Source of the DNA: Leptotrichia sp. oral taxon 498
Lineage (GTDB): Bacteria > Fusobacteriota > Fusobacteriia > Fusobacteriales > Leptotrichiaceae
Direction of reading: 5' to 3'
Assembly (NCBI RefSeq): GCF_002240055.1
Contig: NZ_CP016753.1
Coordinates: 620,001-684,000 of the forward strand
Length of the DNA: 64,000 nt
Positions 17,464 to 26,595 of the stretch are shown piece after piece. The number at the start of each line of letters is the position of its first letter. Within the stretch, counting starts at the first letter, position 1. Under the pieces are notes generated by a model. That model was not told the DNA's origin, did not search any database, and saw nothing but the letters and a program-made list of their open reading frames with translations. A program made the position numbers and the translations under genes.

Positions 17464-19398
17464 CTATAATTCCAAACTCTCCAACTCCCCACTCTTCACA
17501 TCCCACTCTTCCATCTTCTCCATCTCTTCTTCTTCCAGCTTGTCCAACTTTTCCTGCACTTCCATTAGTTTTTCCATATTGTTTTCTTTTCCAGCCTTTT
17601 CGTATTCTGCGTTCAAATTTTCTCTCATTTCTGTGATTTTTTCCATTTCCTTTTCCAGTTTTTCAATATCCCGCTTCAATTTTGCGATTTTTCTTGACTG
17701 TTCCTTTTGCTCCTGATATGACAATTTTTGCTCTTCTTTTGTCTCAATGTCAGTTGCAGTCAGATTCGATTTATTGTTTTTCAAACTTTCCTTGTAATCT
17801 TCGTAATTTCCTTTAAATTTCGTAAGACCATTTTCATCAAGATAGTAAATTGTATTACAAACCGTGTCTAAAAAGTGACGATTATGCGATACGACAAGCA
17901 TTGTTCCGTCAAAATCTTCCAATGCATCTTCCAAAACTTCAATTGAGTAAATATCCAGATGGTTTGTCGGCTCATCTAAAATTAAAAAATTTGCTCTTTG
18001 CATATACAATTTTAAGAATGAAACTCTAACTTTTTCTCCACCGCTCAATTTTTCTACTTTTTTCAAAACATCGTCGCCTGAAAACAAGAAAGCTCCCGCA
18101 AGTGTTCGTAAATATTCTTCCGTTAAATTTAAAGAATTATTAATTTCCTGCAAAATATTGTTTGCTGGAGTCAAATCCATGTGATTTTGGTCATAATAGC
18201 CGACTTTTACACGAGAACCGTACTCAACTGTTCCTGAATCCTGCTTCAATTTATTTACCAAAATTTTTAGCAAAGTCGATTTTCCAATCCCATTTTTTCC
18301 AATAATTCCAACTCTTTCCCCACGGAATAGATGAAAACTCACATTATTCAACACTTTTTTGTCATCAAAACTTTTTGAAATTCCATTCACTTTTAAAACA
18401 TTGTCCCCAGTAATCGTGTCTGTTTCAAATTTCAATTTCATTCTTTGTGGATTAAAAACAGGGTCATCCATTCGCTCGATTCTATCTAGAATTTTTTGTC
18501 GACCTTTTGCCTGTCTAGCCTTTATTCCAGCACGGAATCTGTCAATGTATTCTTCCATTTTCTTAATTTTTTCCTGCTCTTTTTCGTAACGCTTCATTTC
18601 CCCTTTCAAAATCATCTCTTTTTGAATGATAAACGCAGAAAAATTTCCATCGTATTTATGCAATTTCTTATTCTCGATTTCAAAAATTTTGTTACAAACA
18701 TTATCCAAGAAAATTCTATCGTGTGAAACAAGCAAAAACGCCTTCGCATACCGTTTCAAGTAATCTTCTAGCCACTCAATCGAAACCAGATCCAAATGGT
18801 TTGTCGGCTCATCTAAAATTAGTAAATCTGGCTCAGACAACAACAATTTTGCAAGTGAAACTCTAGTTTGCTCTCCACCACTCAAATCTTTTAGCACCAA
18901 ATTGTAATATTCCTCAGTCAGCTCTAGCCCTGTCAAAATCTGCTTTATCTTATACTCAATATCATATCCGCCCTTCGCCTCATAAAGCGACGACAACTCC
19001 GCAGACTTATTAATCAATTTTTCCAGCTCATCATTTTCAGCCGTTCCCAAAAGCAAATTAACCTTCTGAAGTTCGTGCCAAATTTCCCTCTCTTCTGCAA
19101 AAACCGACATCATCTCTTCATAAATCGTATTTTTTTCATCCGAAAATTCATGATTTTGCGACAAATATCCAATTTTCATAGAAGGACTTTTCACAATATT
19201 CCCAACTTCATTCAAATTATCTTCTGCTCCGTCAATCCGCTCTCTATCAAGTAACATCCGAATAATTGTCGACTTCCCAGCTCCATTCACCCCAACAAGC
19301 CCAATCTTATCCTTCTCCTCAATCGTAAAATTAATATCCTTCAATATATATTCCCCAGCAAACTGCTTATACACCCTATTAAATTGCACTAAACTCAT
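17464..19398 (-). CDS. ABC-F family ATPase (ribosome-associated, Uup/YdiF type)
   Basis: A 644-residue soluble protein with two ABC domains: Walker A GVNGAGKST (about residue 38) and GKNGIGKST (about 362), signatures LSGGEQTR and LSGGEKVR, and Walker B ILDEPTNHLD in both. A linker of about 85 charged residues (KRYEKEQEKIKKMEEYIDRF...) separates the domains, and a long C-terminal coiled coil (residues 555-640) follows. It has no membrane domain, so it acts in the cytoplasm on the ribosome, as ABC-F proteins do; Uup-like and antibiotic-resistance members cannot be distinguished here. The ATG at 19398 was chosen over TTG 3 nt earlier because AGGAAGG lies well upstream. Monocistronic. Confidence 0.9.
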   Translation of the reverse strand: MSLVQFNRVYKQFAGEYILKDINFTIEEKDKIGLVGVNGAGKSTIIRMLLDRERIDGAEDNLNEVGNIVKSPSMKIGYLSQNHEFSDEKNTIYEEMMSVFAEEREIWHELQKVNLLLGTAENDELEKLINKSAELSSLYEAKGGYDIEYKIKQILTGLELTEEYYNLVLKDLSGGEQTRVSLAKLLLSEPDLLILDEPTNHLDLVSIEWLEDYLKRYAKAFLLVSHDRIFLDNVCNKIFEIENKKLHKYDGNFSAFIIQKEMILKGEMKRYEKEQEKIKKMEEYIDRFRAGIKARQAKGRQKILDRIERMDDPVFNPQRMKLKFETDTITGDNVLKVNGISKSFDDKKVLNNVSFHLFRGERVGIIGKNGIGKSTLLKILVNKLKQDSGTVEYGSRVKVGYYDQNHMDLTPANNILQEINNSLNLTEEYLRTLAGAFLFSGDDVLKKVEKLSGGEKVRVSFLKLYMQRANFLILDEPTNHLDIYSIEVLEDALEDFDGTMLVVSHNRHFLDTVCNTIYYLDENGLTKFKGNYEDYKESLKNNKSNLTATDIETKEEQKLSYQEQKEQSRKIAKLKRDIEKLEKEMEKITEMRENLNAEYEKAGKENNMEKLMEVQEKLDKLEEEEMEKMEEWDVKSGELESLEL

Positions 19399-19529
19399 CA
19401 AATTTCCTTCCTTTTCTCTATATTTTATTAAATTATTTTTTTATATTTTATATTTTAATTTTATTCGTTAAATTATATCATTTTTGATATTTGTTTACAA
19501 TGTTTGAGAAATTTTCAAAATATTTAAGT

Positions 19530-19558
19530 TTGACAAAAATATTAAACTGTGATATTAT
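19530..19558 (+). promoter_or_regulatory. Promoter of the SemiSWEET gene
   Basis: TTGACA (19530-19535), 17 nt, TATTAT (19553-19558) in front of an AGAAGGTGATTTT-ATG start. Confidence 0.7.
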
Positions 19559-19593
19559 AATACCTATAAATTTTTAAAAAAGAAGGTGATTTT

Positions 19594-19857
19594 ATGAACA
19601 AAAAGAAAATTAACACTATTGTTGGTTCAATTGGAGCATTTATTGGAGTTTTTGTGTTTATAACCTATATTCCTCAAATTATTGCTAATTTAGGAGGAGA
19701 AAAAGCTCAACCTTGGCAGCCTCTTACGGCTTCGATTTCTTGTCTAATTTGGGTTATTTACGGATGGACTAAAGAACCTAAAAAAGATTTTATTCTTATC
19801 GTTCCAAATTTAGCTGGTGTAATATTAGGATTTTTAACTTTTATTACAGCTTTATAA
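19594..19857 (+). CDS. SemiSWEET sugar transporter
   Basis: An 87-residue protein with three membrane helices, the hallmark of bacterial SemiSWEETs, which work as dimers. The conserved features are visible: TYIPQI in the first helix (PQ loop), ISCLIWVIYGW in the second and VPNLAGVILGFLTFI with the pore Asn in the third. Sugar exchange or uniport through the inner membrane is expected. It has its own promoter and a terminator directly downstream. The specific sugar is unknown. Confidence 0.85.
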   Translation: MNKKKINTIVGSIGAFIGVFVFITYIPQIIANLGGEKAQPWQPLTASISCLIWVIYGWTKEPKKDFILIVPNLAGVILGFLTFITAL

Positions 19858-19920
19858 ATTTTTATTTATAAAAAATGAAATTTACTATTAAATATTTTTA
19901 TTATACTTTTATTTAAAAAC

Positions 19921-19947
19921 AAAAAGAGGTTTTATGCCTCTTTTTTT
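19921..19947. terminator. Terminator after the SemiSWEET gene
   Basis: AAAAAGAGG / CCTCTTTTT with a 7-nt loop, T tract on the plus strand and A tract ahead of the stem, so it can act in both directions. Confidence 0.8.
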
Positions 19948-20007
19948 ATTTTATCAGAAATTTTTATTTATTTTTTCTAGTATATAAGCAAAAAATATGT
20001 TATTTCG

Positions 20008-20056
20008 AAAAGTTTTTCTAGTATAAGTTGAAAAACTTTTTAATTTAGGATATAAT
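20008..20056 (+). promoter_or_regulatory. Promoter with an inverted repeat over the -35 box
   Basis: TTGAAA (20028-20033), 17 nt, TATAAT (20051-20056). The arms AAAAGTTTTTC (20008-20018) and GAAAAACTTTT (20030-20040) are perfect 11-bp inverted repeats separated by 11 nt; the second arm covers most of the -35 box. This may be an operator for the downstream ATPase gene or a hairpin end of some upstream RNA. Either is possible, but the promoter itself is strong. Confidence 0.55.
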
Positions 20057-20088
20057 TTCTTGTATATATTAATATAGGTGGTGATAAA

Positions 20089-21303
20089 ATGATAAAAAGA
20101 GAGCAATATTTAAAAGAAATTAGAAAATTTATGGATAAGCCGATAATAAAAGTTATTACTGGTATGCGTAGAAGTGGGAAATCTATGATTTTAAAATTAA
20201 TATCTAAAGAACTTGAAGAAAAGGGAATTAATAAAGAGAATATTATTTTTATTAATTTTGAGTCTTTAATGTTCGCCGAATTTTCAAATTTTCAAAAATT
20301 ATATAGTTATATTATTGAAAAATCAAAAAATTTAGCTGGTAAAATTTATATTTTACTCGATGAAATTCAAGAAGTTGCTTCTTGGGAAAAAATGATAAAT
20401 TCATTGCTAGTTGACTTAGATTGTGATATTTATATCACTGGTTCGAATGCTAATTTATTATCTTCGGAATTGGCTACCTACATTGCAGGAAGATATGTTG
20501 AAATAAAGGTTTTTCCTTTATCTTTTAAAGAATTTATAGATTTTTCCAAAATTCAAAATCCAGAAAAAATTTACAGCAATGAAGAATATTTTGAAAAATA
20601 TTTGCAATTTGGAGGTTTACCTGCCATCCACAATTTCAATCAAGATAAAACTTCAATTTATCAGTATTTGACTGATATTTATAATTCTGTCTTGCTAAAA
20701 GATGTTGTTGCGAGAAATAATATAAGGGATATTGAACTTTTAGAACGAATAATTTTATACATTTTTGACAATATTGGAAATATTTTTTCTGCAAAAAAAA
20801 TTTCAGATTTTTTAAAAAGTCAAGGTAGAAAGTTAAGCGTTGAAACCGTTTACAATTATTTAAAAGCACTTGAGAATGCGTATATAATTTCAAAAGTTCA
20901 AAGATATGACATAAAAGGAAAATCCATTTTAGAAACACAAGAAAAATTTTATCTTCTTGACTTAGGTTTAAAACATTCTCAATTAGGATACAAAGCAAAC
21001 GACATCGCTGGTCATCTTGAAAACATCATCTATTTAGAACTATTAAGAAGAAAATACAATGTAAATATTGGAAAATTAAAAACAAAAGAAATTGATTTCA
21101 TCGCACAAAAAGAAGATAAAAAATTATATATTCAAGCAACTTATCTTTTAGCCTCAGAAAACACCATTGAACGAGAATTTTCTCCATTAAAAAACATTGA
21201 AGACAACTATCCAAAATATGTTCTTTCTATGGATAATTTAGGTGAATATAATATAAATGGAATTCAACGAAAACGGATTATTGATTTTTTGTTGGATTTA
21301 TAA
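20089..21303 (+). CDS. AAA ATPase with DUF4143 domain
   Basis: A 404-residue protein. VITGMRRSGKSMIL at residues 22-35 is the Walker A motif; KIYILLDEIQEV near residue 90 is Walker B, and DIYITGSNANLLS is sensor 1. The C-terminal half is DUF4143: a winged-helix-like segment (SAKKISDFLKSQGRKLSVETVYNYL near 245) followed by a nuclease-like domain with KFYLLDLGLKH and KTKEIDFIAQKE near residue 345. These proteins are widespread in mobile and accessory regions, and their substrates are mostly unknown. The IDFIA segment after GKLKTKE resembles the D-E.K core of PD-(D/E)XK folds. It stands alone behind its own promoter. Confidence 0.85.
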   Translation: MIKREQYLKEIRKFMDKPIIKVITGMRRSGKSMILKLISKELEEKGINKENIIFINFESLMFAEFSNFQKLYSYIIEKSKNLAGKIYILLDEIQEVASWEKMINSLLVDLDCDIYITGSNANLLSSELATYIAGRYVEIKVFPLSFKEFIDFSKIQNPEKIYSNEEYFEKYLQFGGLPAIHNFNQDKTSIYQYLTDIYNSVLLKDVVARNNIRDIELLERIILYIFDNIGNIFSAKKISDFLKSQGRKLSVETVYNYLKALENAYIISKVQRYDIKGKSILETQEKFYLLDLGLKHSQLGYKANDIAGHLENIIYLELLRRKYNVNIGKLKTKEIDFIAQKEDKKLYIQATYLLASENTIEREFSPLKNIEDNYPKYVLSMDNLGEYNINGIQRKRIIDFLLDL

Positions 21304-21425
21304 TTTTGGAATTATAGTAAAAATTTTTATTTTAAAATATTTTATTTTACTGACTTTTATAATACAATGACATCACGAATACGAAAAATTTTATCCAAAA
21401 ATTTTCAAAATAATATACAAAAATG

Positions 21426-21458
21426 AAAGAGAACTAACCGAATCAGTTCTCTTTTTTT
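21426..21458. terminator. Bidirectional terminator
   Basis: AAAGAGAACT and AGTTCTCTTT around a 9-nt loop, followed by T runs on the plus strand. It lies between the converging ATPase gene and the minus-strand gene ending at 21483. Confidence 0.75.
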
Positions 21459-21482
21459 ACTATATCAAACAAAGACATAGTT

Positions 21483-22451
21483 TTATCCCACGATTCTCAA
21501 AACTCTATAATTTCTGACTAATAAAAACGAAATATCCTCAATCAATATTTCTGATTTAGAAACAAAAATTCCACTTCCCTTATCTATTTCCCGCAAAATC
21601 AATCTATCATTCTCAAATTTTTCAATTATCCCAAATTTCTCAAAATATGATTTTTCATACTCAAAATGTACTAATATTTTATTTTCAAAACACTTTTTCA
21701 AGATTTCCTTTATTTCCATATTTGAAATATCAGGCAAAATTTCTTCTAAAGATATATTCTCTGTTTCTATTCGATAAACTTTTTCTGTAATTTCCCAAAT
21801 GTCTGATGTTTTTATTATTATAAACTTGCAATCTGCCCAGAACAAATCATTTTCATAAATTAACGTATAATTTTCATCTTGAAAAATAACATTTCCTTGA
21901 ATATCATTTCTCGCTATTACAATCTTATTTTCCTGAATTTTATCATCTTTAACGACAATATTTTTAACAACATTTTTCCCTATCTCTATACTTTTCATTT
22001 CACTTTTTCTTATAAATTCTTCTGATTTCCTATCACCCTCATCACACCATTGAAAATGTAAAATTTCTTTTGATTCTTTTACTAAATATCCTTCTCTCTG
22101 ATAGTCATCTTCATAAAATAATCTTAATTTAATTTTATTCTTTTTGAAATATTTAAACAATTCCTTAAAAAATTTATTTTTTTCAAGTTCAATAATTTTT
22201 CTGTCACTAGATTTTCTTTCTTCTATTTTTTCCTTCATTAATTCCAAATATTCTGTATTTTTCCCAAATTTTTTCAAATCATCTATCTTTATAAATCTAA
22301 ATCCGCCATTTTTCCCATACGGACTGATTGATGTAAAAATAGCAAATTCACCATTAATTCCTACAAAATTCCCAGCATCAAATCTCCCTTTAGACAAACG
22401 CCAATATTCCAACAACTCATCTTTCCCAATTTTTTCTAAAATTTTTTTCAT
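21483..22451 (-). CDS. Uncharacterised protein with internal duplication
   Basis: A 322-residue soluble protein with no recognisable catalytic motif or signal sequence. It seems to consist of two similar halves, each about 140-155 residues: NGEFAIFTSISPYGKNGGFRFIKI... KIKLRLFYEDDYQREGYLV ending KSEMKSIEIG, and NYTLIYENDLFWADCKFIIIKT... KILVHFEYEKSYFEKFGII ending KSEILIEDI. In both, a strand-rich part precedes a helical part and a second beta part. It lies 20 nt after the DUF2207-like membrane gene upstream, so the two probably form an operon. GGAGG precedes the ATG. No function can be offered. Confidence 0.6.
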   Translation of the reverse strand: MKKILEKIGKDELLEYWRLSKGRFDAGNFVGINGEFAIFTSISPYGKNGGFRFIKIDDLKKFGKNTEYLELMKEKIEERKSSDRKIIELEKNKFFKELFKYFKKNKIKLRLFYEDDYQREGYLVKESKEILHFQWCDEGDRKSEEFIRKSEMKSIEIGKNVVKNIVVKDDKIQENKIVIARNDIQGNVIFQDENYTLIYENDLFWADCKFIIIKTSDIWEITEKVYRIETENISLEEILPDISNMEIKEILKKCFENKILVHFEYEKSYFEKFGIIEKFENDRLILREIDKGSGIFVSKSEILIEDISFLLVRNYRVLRIVG

Positions 22452-22471
22452 AAAGTTTCCTCCTTAAAAAA

Positions 22472-23827
22472 TCATCTTCCCATAATATTAACTTTCAATT
22501 CTCCCAACAATTTTTTATCACAAAAAACAGTCGAAATCAAAAATTTTTCATAAATAAATTCCTTTCTCCCAGCAAAATTATTTTTCTCCAAAGTAACATC
22601 CAAAAAATTCAAAAATCTTTTTTCAATTCCCAAAGCAAAAGCGTAAATATACATTTGCTGAAAATTTTCGATTAATTCATCTTCACTTGAAAAAGTGGGA
22701 ACTTTCAATTTTTCAAAATTTAAAATGTATTTTCTGAATGATTCAATTTCATTCATAGCCAAAAGTCCGTTTTCAGTATACCGCACGATTAACTTTTTGT
22801 AAATGAAAAATAGAATTACAAATGTCAATGGAATTAAAATATAAAATCTTAGTTCAAATATGAATGCAATATTTGGCAACATAAAACTATACAACGAAAA
22901 TAAAAATACCAATGCAATAAAAATTTTTAATATTTTTGGGATATACTTAGAAAATATCGGTAAAAATGATATTCTTAGCCAAAGACTTTCCAAGAAAAAA
23001 ACGATTATTGCAGCTAAAACTATAAGTCCAAAATTCCCTTCCCCACTTCCAAATTTTACATCTTTACTTGTCATTATAATTGAAGCTAAAATAACTCCAA
23101 AATAAAAAATATAAAATCCTGAATTTTTCTTGTAAATTATAAATTCTTCCAATTTTTCAGGCGACCAAAATGAACCTAAAAACTTTTTCTTCGTCCTTTT
23201 ATAAATCTCAAACATTTTTTCAAAAAAAGGATCTAAAGATTTTTGATTATATGAACTACTCGAAGAGCCGTTACTCGAATTATCCGACGAACCCTTTAAA
23301 ATTACATTTATCAAAAAAGCTACTAAAAAAATTATTAACACTTGCAAGACTTCTCTAAAAATCTCTTTTCTTCTATCAATATTTTTTTCATCCATTTTCG
23401 GCAATTTCTCTCTATTCCCAAAACTTTGATAATCACTCAAAATCCCCTTTTCAGAATCCGACAAGCTATCTAAAACCCATCGCTCTTCTGCAAAAAGCTC
23501 ATCTTGTCTATAATAATTACTTTTAGATTTTTCCAAATTTTTCTTATACAAAATATCTGATTGAAAACCCATATTTTCAAAAAGTTTTTCTCTTTTCGCA
23601 GTTATAAAATTTTTCTCAACCAAAGAAAATATCCCAATATGAAAATTTTTCTCCGGCCTAGAATTATTCAAAATTCCAACTCCCATTGCAGAAATGCTTT
23701 TCGGAACTTTCAATTTTGGTAGTACATCTTTTTTGAAAAAATTTTTGCCCCAAAATTTTACTGTCCAAATACAATAAATCAGTAAAATTATAATTGCAAT
23801 TATATAGATAATTGCTATTCCTCTCAT
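22472..23827 (-). CDS. Multi-helix membrane protein resembling DUF2207 C-terminal region
   Basis: A 451-residue membrane protein. Residues 1-25 are a hydrophobic helix, KLKVPKSISAMGVGILNNSRPE is followed by a soluble part (residues about 50-140), then helices near 155-175 and several more at about 235-340. A Ser/Asn-rich linker (SSDNSSNGSSSSSYNQ) lies near residue 185. The pattern PKSISAMGVGIL resembles the middle of DUF2207 proteins (PPISPAEAGYLL in others), but the N-terminal DUF2207 domain and its signal peptide are lacking. The ATG at 23827 is preceded by GGAGG; an upstream in-frame start lacks one. Possible operon with the gene ending at 21483. Confidence 0.6.
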   Translation of the reverse strand: MRGIAIIYIIAIIILLIYCIWTVKFWGKNFFKKDVLPKLKVPKSISAMGVGILNNSRPEKNFHIGIFSLVEKNFITAKREKLFENMGFQSDILYKKNLEKSKSNYYRQDELFAEERWVLDSLSDSEKGILSDYQSFGNREKLPKMDEKNIDRRKEIFREVLQVLIIFLVAFLINVILKGSSDNSSNGSSSSSYNQKSLDPFFEKMFEIYKRTKKKFLGSFWSPEKLEEFIIYKKNSGFYIFYFGVILASIIMTSKDVKFGSGEGNFGLIVLAAIIVFFLESLWLRISFLPIFSKYIPKILKIFIALVFLFSLYSFMLPNIAFIFELRFYILIPLTFVILFFIYKKLIVRYTENGLLAMNEIESFRKYILNFEKLKVPTFSSEDELIENFQQMYIYAFALGIEKRFLNFLDVTLEKNNFAGRKEFIYEKFLISTVFCDKKLLGELKVNIMGR

Positions 23828-23942
23828 AAAAACCTCCAGCAATAATCATAAAATTAATAAATAATATTTATTATATTGTTTTTTTTAACGAATAAAGATT
23901 CTAAAAATAACTCTTTTTAACTCTTCAAAAAAATAAAAATGC

Positions 23943-23990
23943 ACTAATCTAAACTGTTTTTATTAATAAAAAATATTAGTTTAAATTAGT
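23943..23990 (-). terminator. Terminator of the META-domain gene
   Basis: ACTAATCTAAACT (23943-23955) pairs with AGTTTAAATTAGT (23978-23990), 12 of 13 positions, loop of 22 nt, followed on the minus strand by GCATTTTTATTTTTT. Confidence 0.65.
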
Positions 23991-24018
23991 ACATAGTCAT
24001 AATTATAATTTTTATATT

Positions 24019-24870
24019 TTATTTCACTTTTTTCATTGTTATTGTAGCACCTGTTTCTGTTGACAAAATCATAGTGTTGTTATCAACTAATCTTGTATAT
24101 TTTACATCTTTTAATATATTTATAAATTCTTCTTCTATTGCCATTGCATCATTTGGACCTAACATCGCTGTAAGCATTAATTCAGAAACGATACGAATGT
24201 TATTATTTTTTATTTCATAATTTCCAGAATATGAATTTACTCCAGAGTTTCCGCTAATTCTTCCTCCATCAAAATTTACTGTAATTCCTTTACCTTTTAA
24301 GTTTACTTTTTTCCCAGAAATATTTGTAACTTTCCATTGAGTCGATGAAATTGCTTTTTCAATATTACCTTTTGACGAATTGTTAGAATTATTGTAAGTT
24401 ACATTTTTAAAAGTTAGAGTTTCACCTTTCTCTGTTTCTAAAACTAGAGTATTTTTATTGTATCTAACTTTTTCCACATTTTGTAAAATTTTCATAAATT
24501 TACTTTCCAACTTCATCATTTTTCTAGAACCTGCCATTTCAGTCGTACCTGCATCAGACATAAGAATACCACCGTTCTGGCTTAAAGCATAAGTTCCAAA
24601 AAAATTATTCACTCCTGAAGTCCCGTTAAAACCATCTTCCGTAAAATTAATTTTAATTTTACTTACTCCATCAGTTATTGCAGGTCTAAATTTACTTTCT
24701 TTAATACTAGTCAACTGCCACGAAGTGCCTCTCAAATAATCTGTATCTGTACTATCTGTACTTACCATACTTTGTTCCAAATTACCCTGAGTTTTCTGTG
24801 TTACCGCTGAAAAAGTTGTATAATTAAATGCAAAAATTACAGCCAAAATCAACAAAATTTTCCTTTTCAT
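24019..24870 (-). CDS. Secreted protein with two META domains
   Basis: A 283-residue protein with a signal peptide (MKRKILLILAVIFAFNYTTFSA). Two META domains follow: residues about 45-155 begin LRGTSWQLTSIKE and contain FNGTSGVNNFFGTY and a Met/Ser-rich stretch; residues about 170-280 begin ISSTQWKVTNISG and contain RISGNSGVNSYSGNY. Both halves carry the usual GxxGxNxxxGxY turn of the family, known from HslJ. A lipobox is absent. META proteins are linked to stress or envelope quality but their role is unsettled. Promoter not certain; three CAATAT repeats lie upstream at 24927-24996. Monocistronic. Confidence 0.82.
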   Translation of the reverse strand: MKRKILLILAVIFAFNYTTFSAVTQKTQGNLEQSMVSTDSTDTDYLRGTSWQLTSIKESKFRPAITDGVSKIKINFTEDGFNGTSGVNNFFGTYALSQNGGILMSDAGTTEMAGSRKMMKLESKFMKILQNVEKVRYNKNTLVLETEKGETLTFKNVTYNNSNNSSKGNIEKAISSTQWKVTNISGKKVNLKGKGITVNFDGGRISGNSGVNSYSGNYEIKNNNIRIVSELMLTAMLGPNDAMAIEEEFINILKDVKYTRLVDNNTMILSTETGATITMKKVK

Positions 24871-25084
24871 AATAAAAACCTTCTTTCTAAAATTTTTAAA
24901 ATAAAAATATTTTGGTTAACTTTACTCAATATGAATTGAATTACTGTTACCTTCATTCAATATAAGCGTACCACATTAAGAGTGAAATGTCAATATTGAA
25001 TTAACATTTGAACGAAATAAATTTAAAAAATAATTAATATGAAAAATATGTAGTTCAAATTTTAAACTTTTTTATTTTTTTAGG

Positions 25085-25663
25085 TTATTTATTTCCACCC
25101 AAAAATTTACCAATCATTCCAGTTAAATCATCCATCACATTCCCATCTTTATTTGAATCCAAAAAATTTGTAATCATACCCATAATTCCACTCGCTCCTT
25201 CCAAACTTGATGAAAGTTTTGAAGTTAAATCACCAATTCCTTGCGCATCCAGATTATTTTCCTTTTTTTGCTGCCCCAATACTCCTAAAACTAGTGGTGC
25301 TAAAGTTTCTAGAATTTTTATACTGCCTTGTGCATCTAAACCGCTTGATTGGGAAACAGCATTTGCCACATTCTGTGTATTTCCACCAAATAAATGGTTC
25401 AAAATTCCTGCTCCATCTTTTAAATCAGGATTTTGCAAATAGCCCCCAAGATTATTCAATACTGATCCATCGTGCTGTTCCAACGCTTTATTCAATCCCT
25501 GTGCTTTTTCACTATTATTTGCATTTTTATTAACTGCCGCTAAAATTGCAGGTAGAGCTGCTGCTACTCCATTTCTCACTTCTTTGCTGCTCCCACCAAC
25601 TTGCTGAGCTAATTTTTCTAAATCCTGTCCTTGTAAAAGTCCCAATAATGCTTCTAAATTCAT
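25085..25663 (-). CDS. DUF937 family protein
   Basis: A 192-residue soluble protein. The DUF937 pattern is present: a leading helical segment (LEALLGLLQGQDLEKLAQQVG), VRNGVAAALPAILAAVNKN, a GGYLQNPDLKDGAGILNHLFGG block, the LGVLGQQKKE turn and a C-terminal DSNKDGNVMDDLTGMIGKFLGG that looks like a calcium-binding-style loop (DSNKDGN). Its function is unknown. It starts 8 nt after the lipoprotein gene, so the two are cotranscribed. The low-GC codon use fits its surroundings. Confidence 0.8.
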   Translation of the reverse strand: MNLEALLGLLQGQDLEKLAQQVGGSSKEVRNGVAAALPAILAAVNKNANNSEKAQGLNKALEQHDGSVLNNLGGYLQNPDLKDGAGILNHLFGGNTQNVANAVSQSSGLDAQGSIKILETLAPLVLGVLGQQKKENNLDAQGIGDLTSKLSSSLEGASGIMGMITNFLDSNKDGNVMDDLTGMIGKFLGGNK

Positions 25664-25671
25664 TTTCCCTC

Positions 25672-26325
25672 CTAATTGATTTTGTTTCTTACTACTTTTG
25701 TCTGGAATGATTTTTCGTCGATGGCGATGTTTTGAAAATCTTTCTGTGCGTTTTGTGTATCAGCTTCTTTTGCATAAAATATAAATTCTCCCGTTGCACT
25801 GTTTATTTGTAATCCGTAAGTTATCCCATTTGTATATGTAAGTGAACTGGAAAATTCGTTATCTTTTAATTTTGATAAAATTTCTGCATAAATAGCTCTT
25901 GCTTCAGAATCTTTTAATTTACTGTCAGACACCTGAATTAAATTTGCCACTAAATTTTCAATTACTCCCAAATTTGCACTGTCCACTTTATTTACTTTTA
26001 AAAATATTCCTGTTACATTTATTCCGCTATAATCTAGCGCATAAATTGAATTTTCTTTAGAATTTATTTTAGCATAATAATAATTTCTGTTTTCAAAAAT
26101 TAATTTTTCAAATTTATTAATTCCTATTCTATTTTTTTCAGATTTTTCAGAAAATATTTTAAGTACCGCTTCAATCGAATTATTTGAAAAAATATTCTCT
26201 TTTTTGATAATATTTTCTATATTTTCTCTTTCTTTATTTTTTTTATCACTTTCATCTTTCCCACTTTTTGCACAGCCAGCTAGAAACAGCCCCGATAAAA
26301 TGATGACTTCAAAAATTTTTTTCAT
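25672..26325 (-). CDS. Small lipoprotein, function unknown
   Basis: A 217-residue protein with a lipoprotein signal: hydrophobic EVIILSGLFLAGC with lipobox LAGC at residues 15-18, followed by Lys-rich residues. The mature part is Lys/Glu/Asn rich and has no domain that I recognise. The ATG at 26325 is preceded only by a weak AGAAATG. It is the first gene of a two-gene unit with the DUF937 gene; both products may act in the envelope, but only the lipoprotein has an export signal. Confidence 0.6.
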   Translation of the reverse strand: MKKIFEVIILSGLFLAGCAKSGKDESDKKNKERENIENIIKKENIFSNNSIEAVLKIFSEKSEKNRIGINKFEKLIFENRNYYYAKINSKENSIYALDYSGINVTGIFLKVNKVDSANLGVIENLVANLIQVSDSKLKDSEARAIYAEILSKLKDNEFSSSLTYTNGITYGLQINSATGEFIFYAKEADTQNAQKDFQNIAIDEKSFQTKVVRNKIN

Positions 26326-26530
26326 TTCTAAAACTCCAAAATCTTGATTAAATCATACCTTTCAAAATTAAAATTTAATCAATTAAATTATTTAAAAAAA
26401 CTACTTTTTTACATTATACAACAAAAAAAAGTTTTTTTCTATACTTTTTTTGACTATAAAATATTATTTTTTTTAATAATTTTTTTATAAAAAAATTATA
26501 TAAATAAATTTTCAAATAAAAAAATCCATA

Positions 26531-26559
26531 TTGACTATAAAAATAACAAGTGTTATAAT
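26531..26559 (+). promoter_or_regulatory. Promoter of the phnD-like gene
   Basis: TTGACT (26531-26536), 17 nt, TATAAT (26554-26559), with AGGAGG and ATG at 26596 downstream. Confidence 0.78.
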
Positions 26560-26595
26560 ATGTTAATTTAAATACTTGATACTTAGGAGGTTTTT

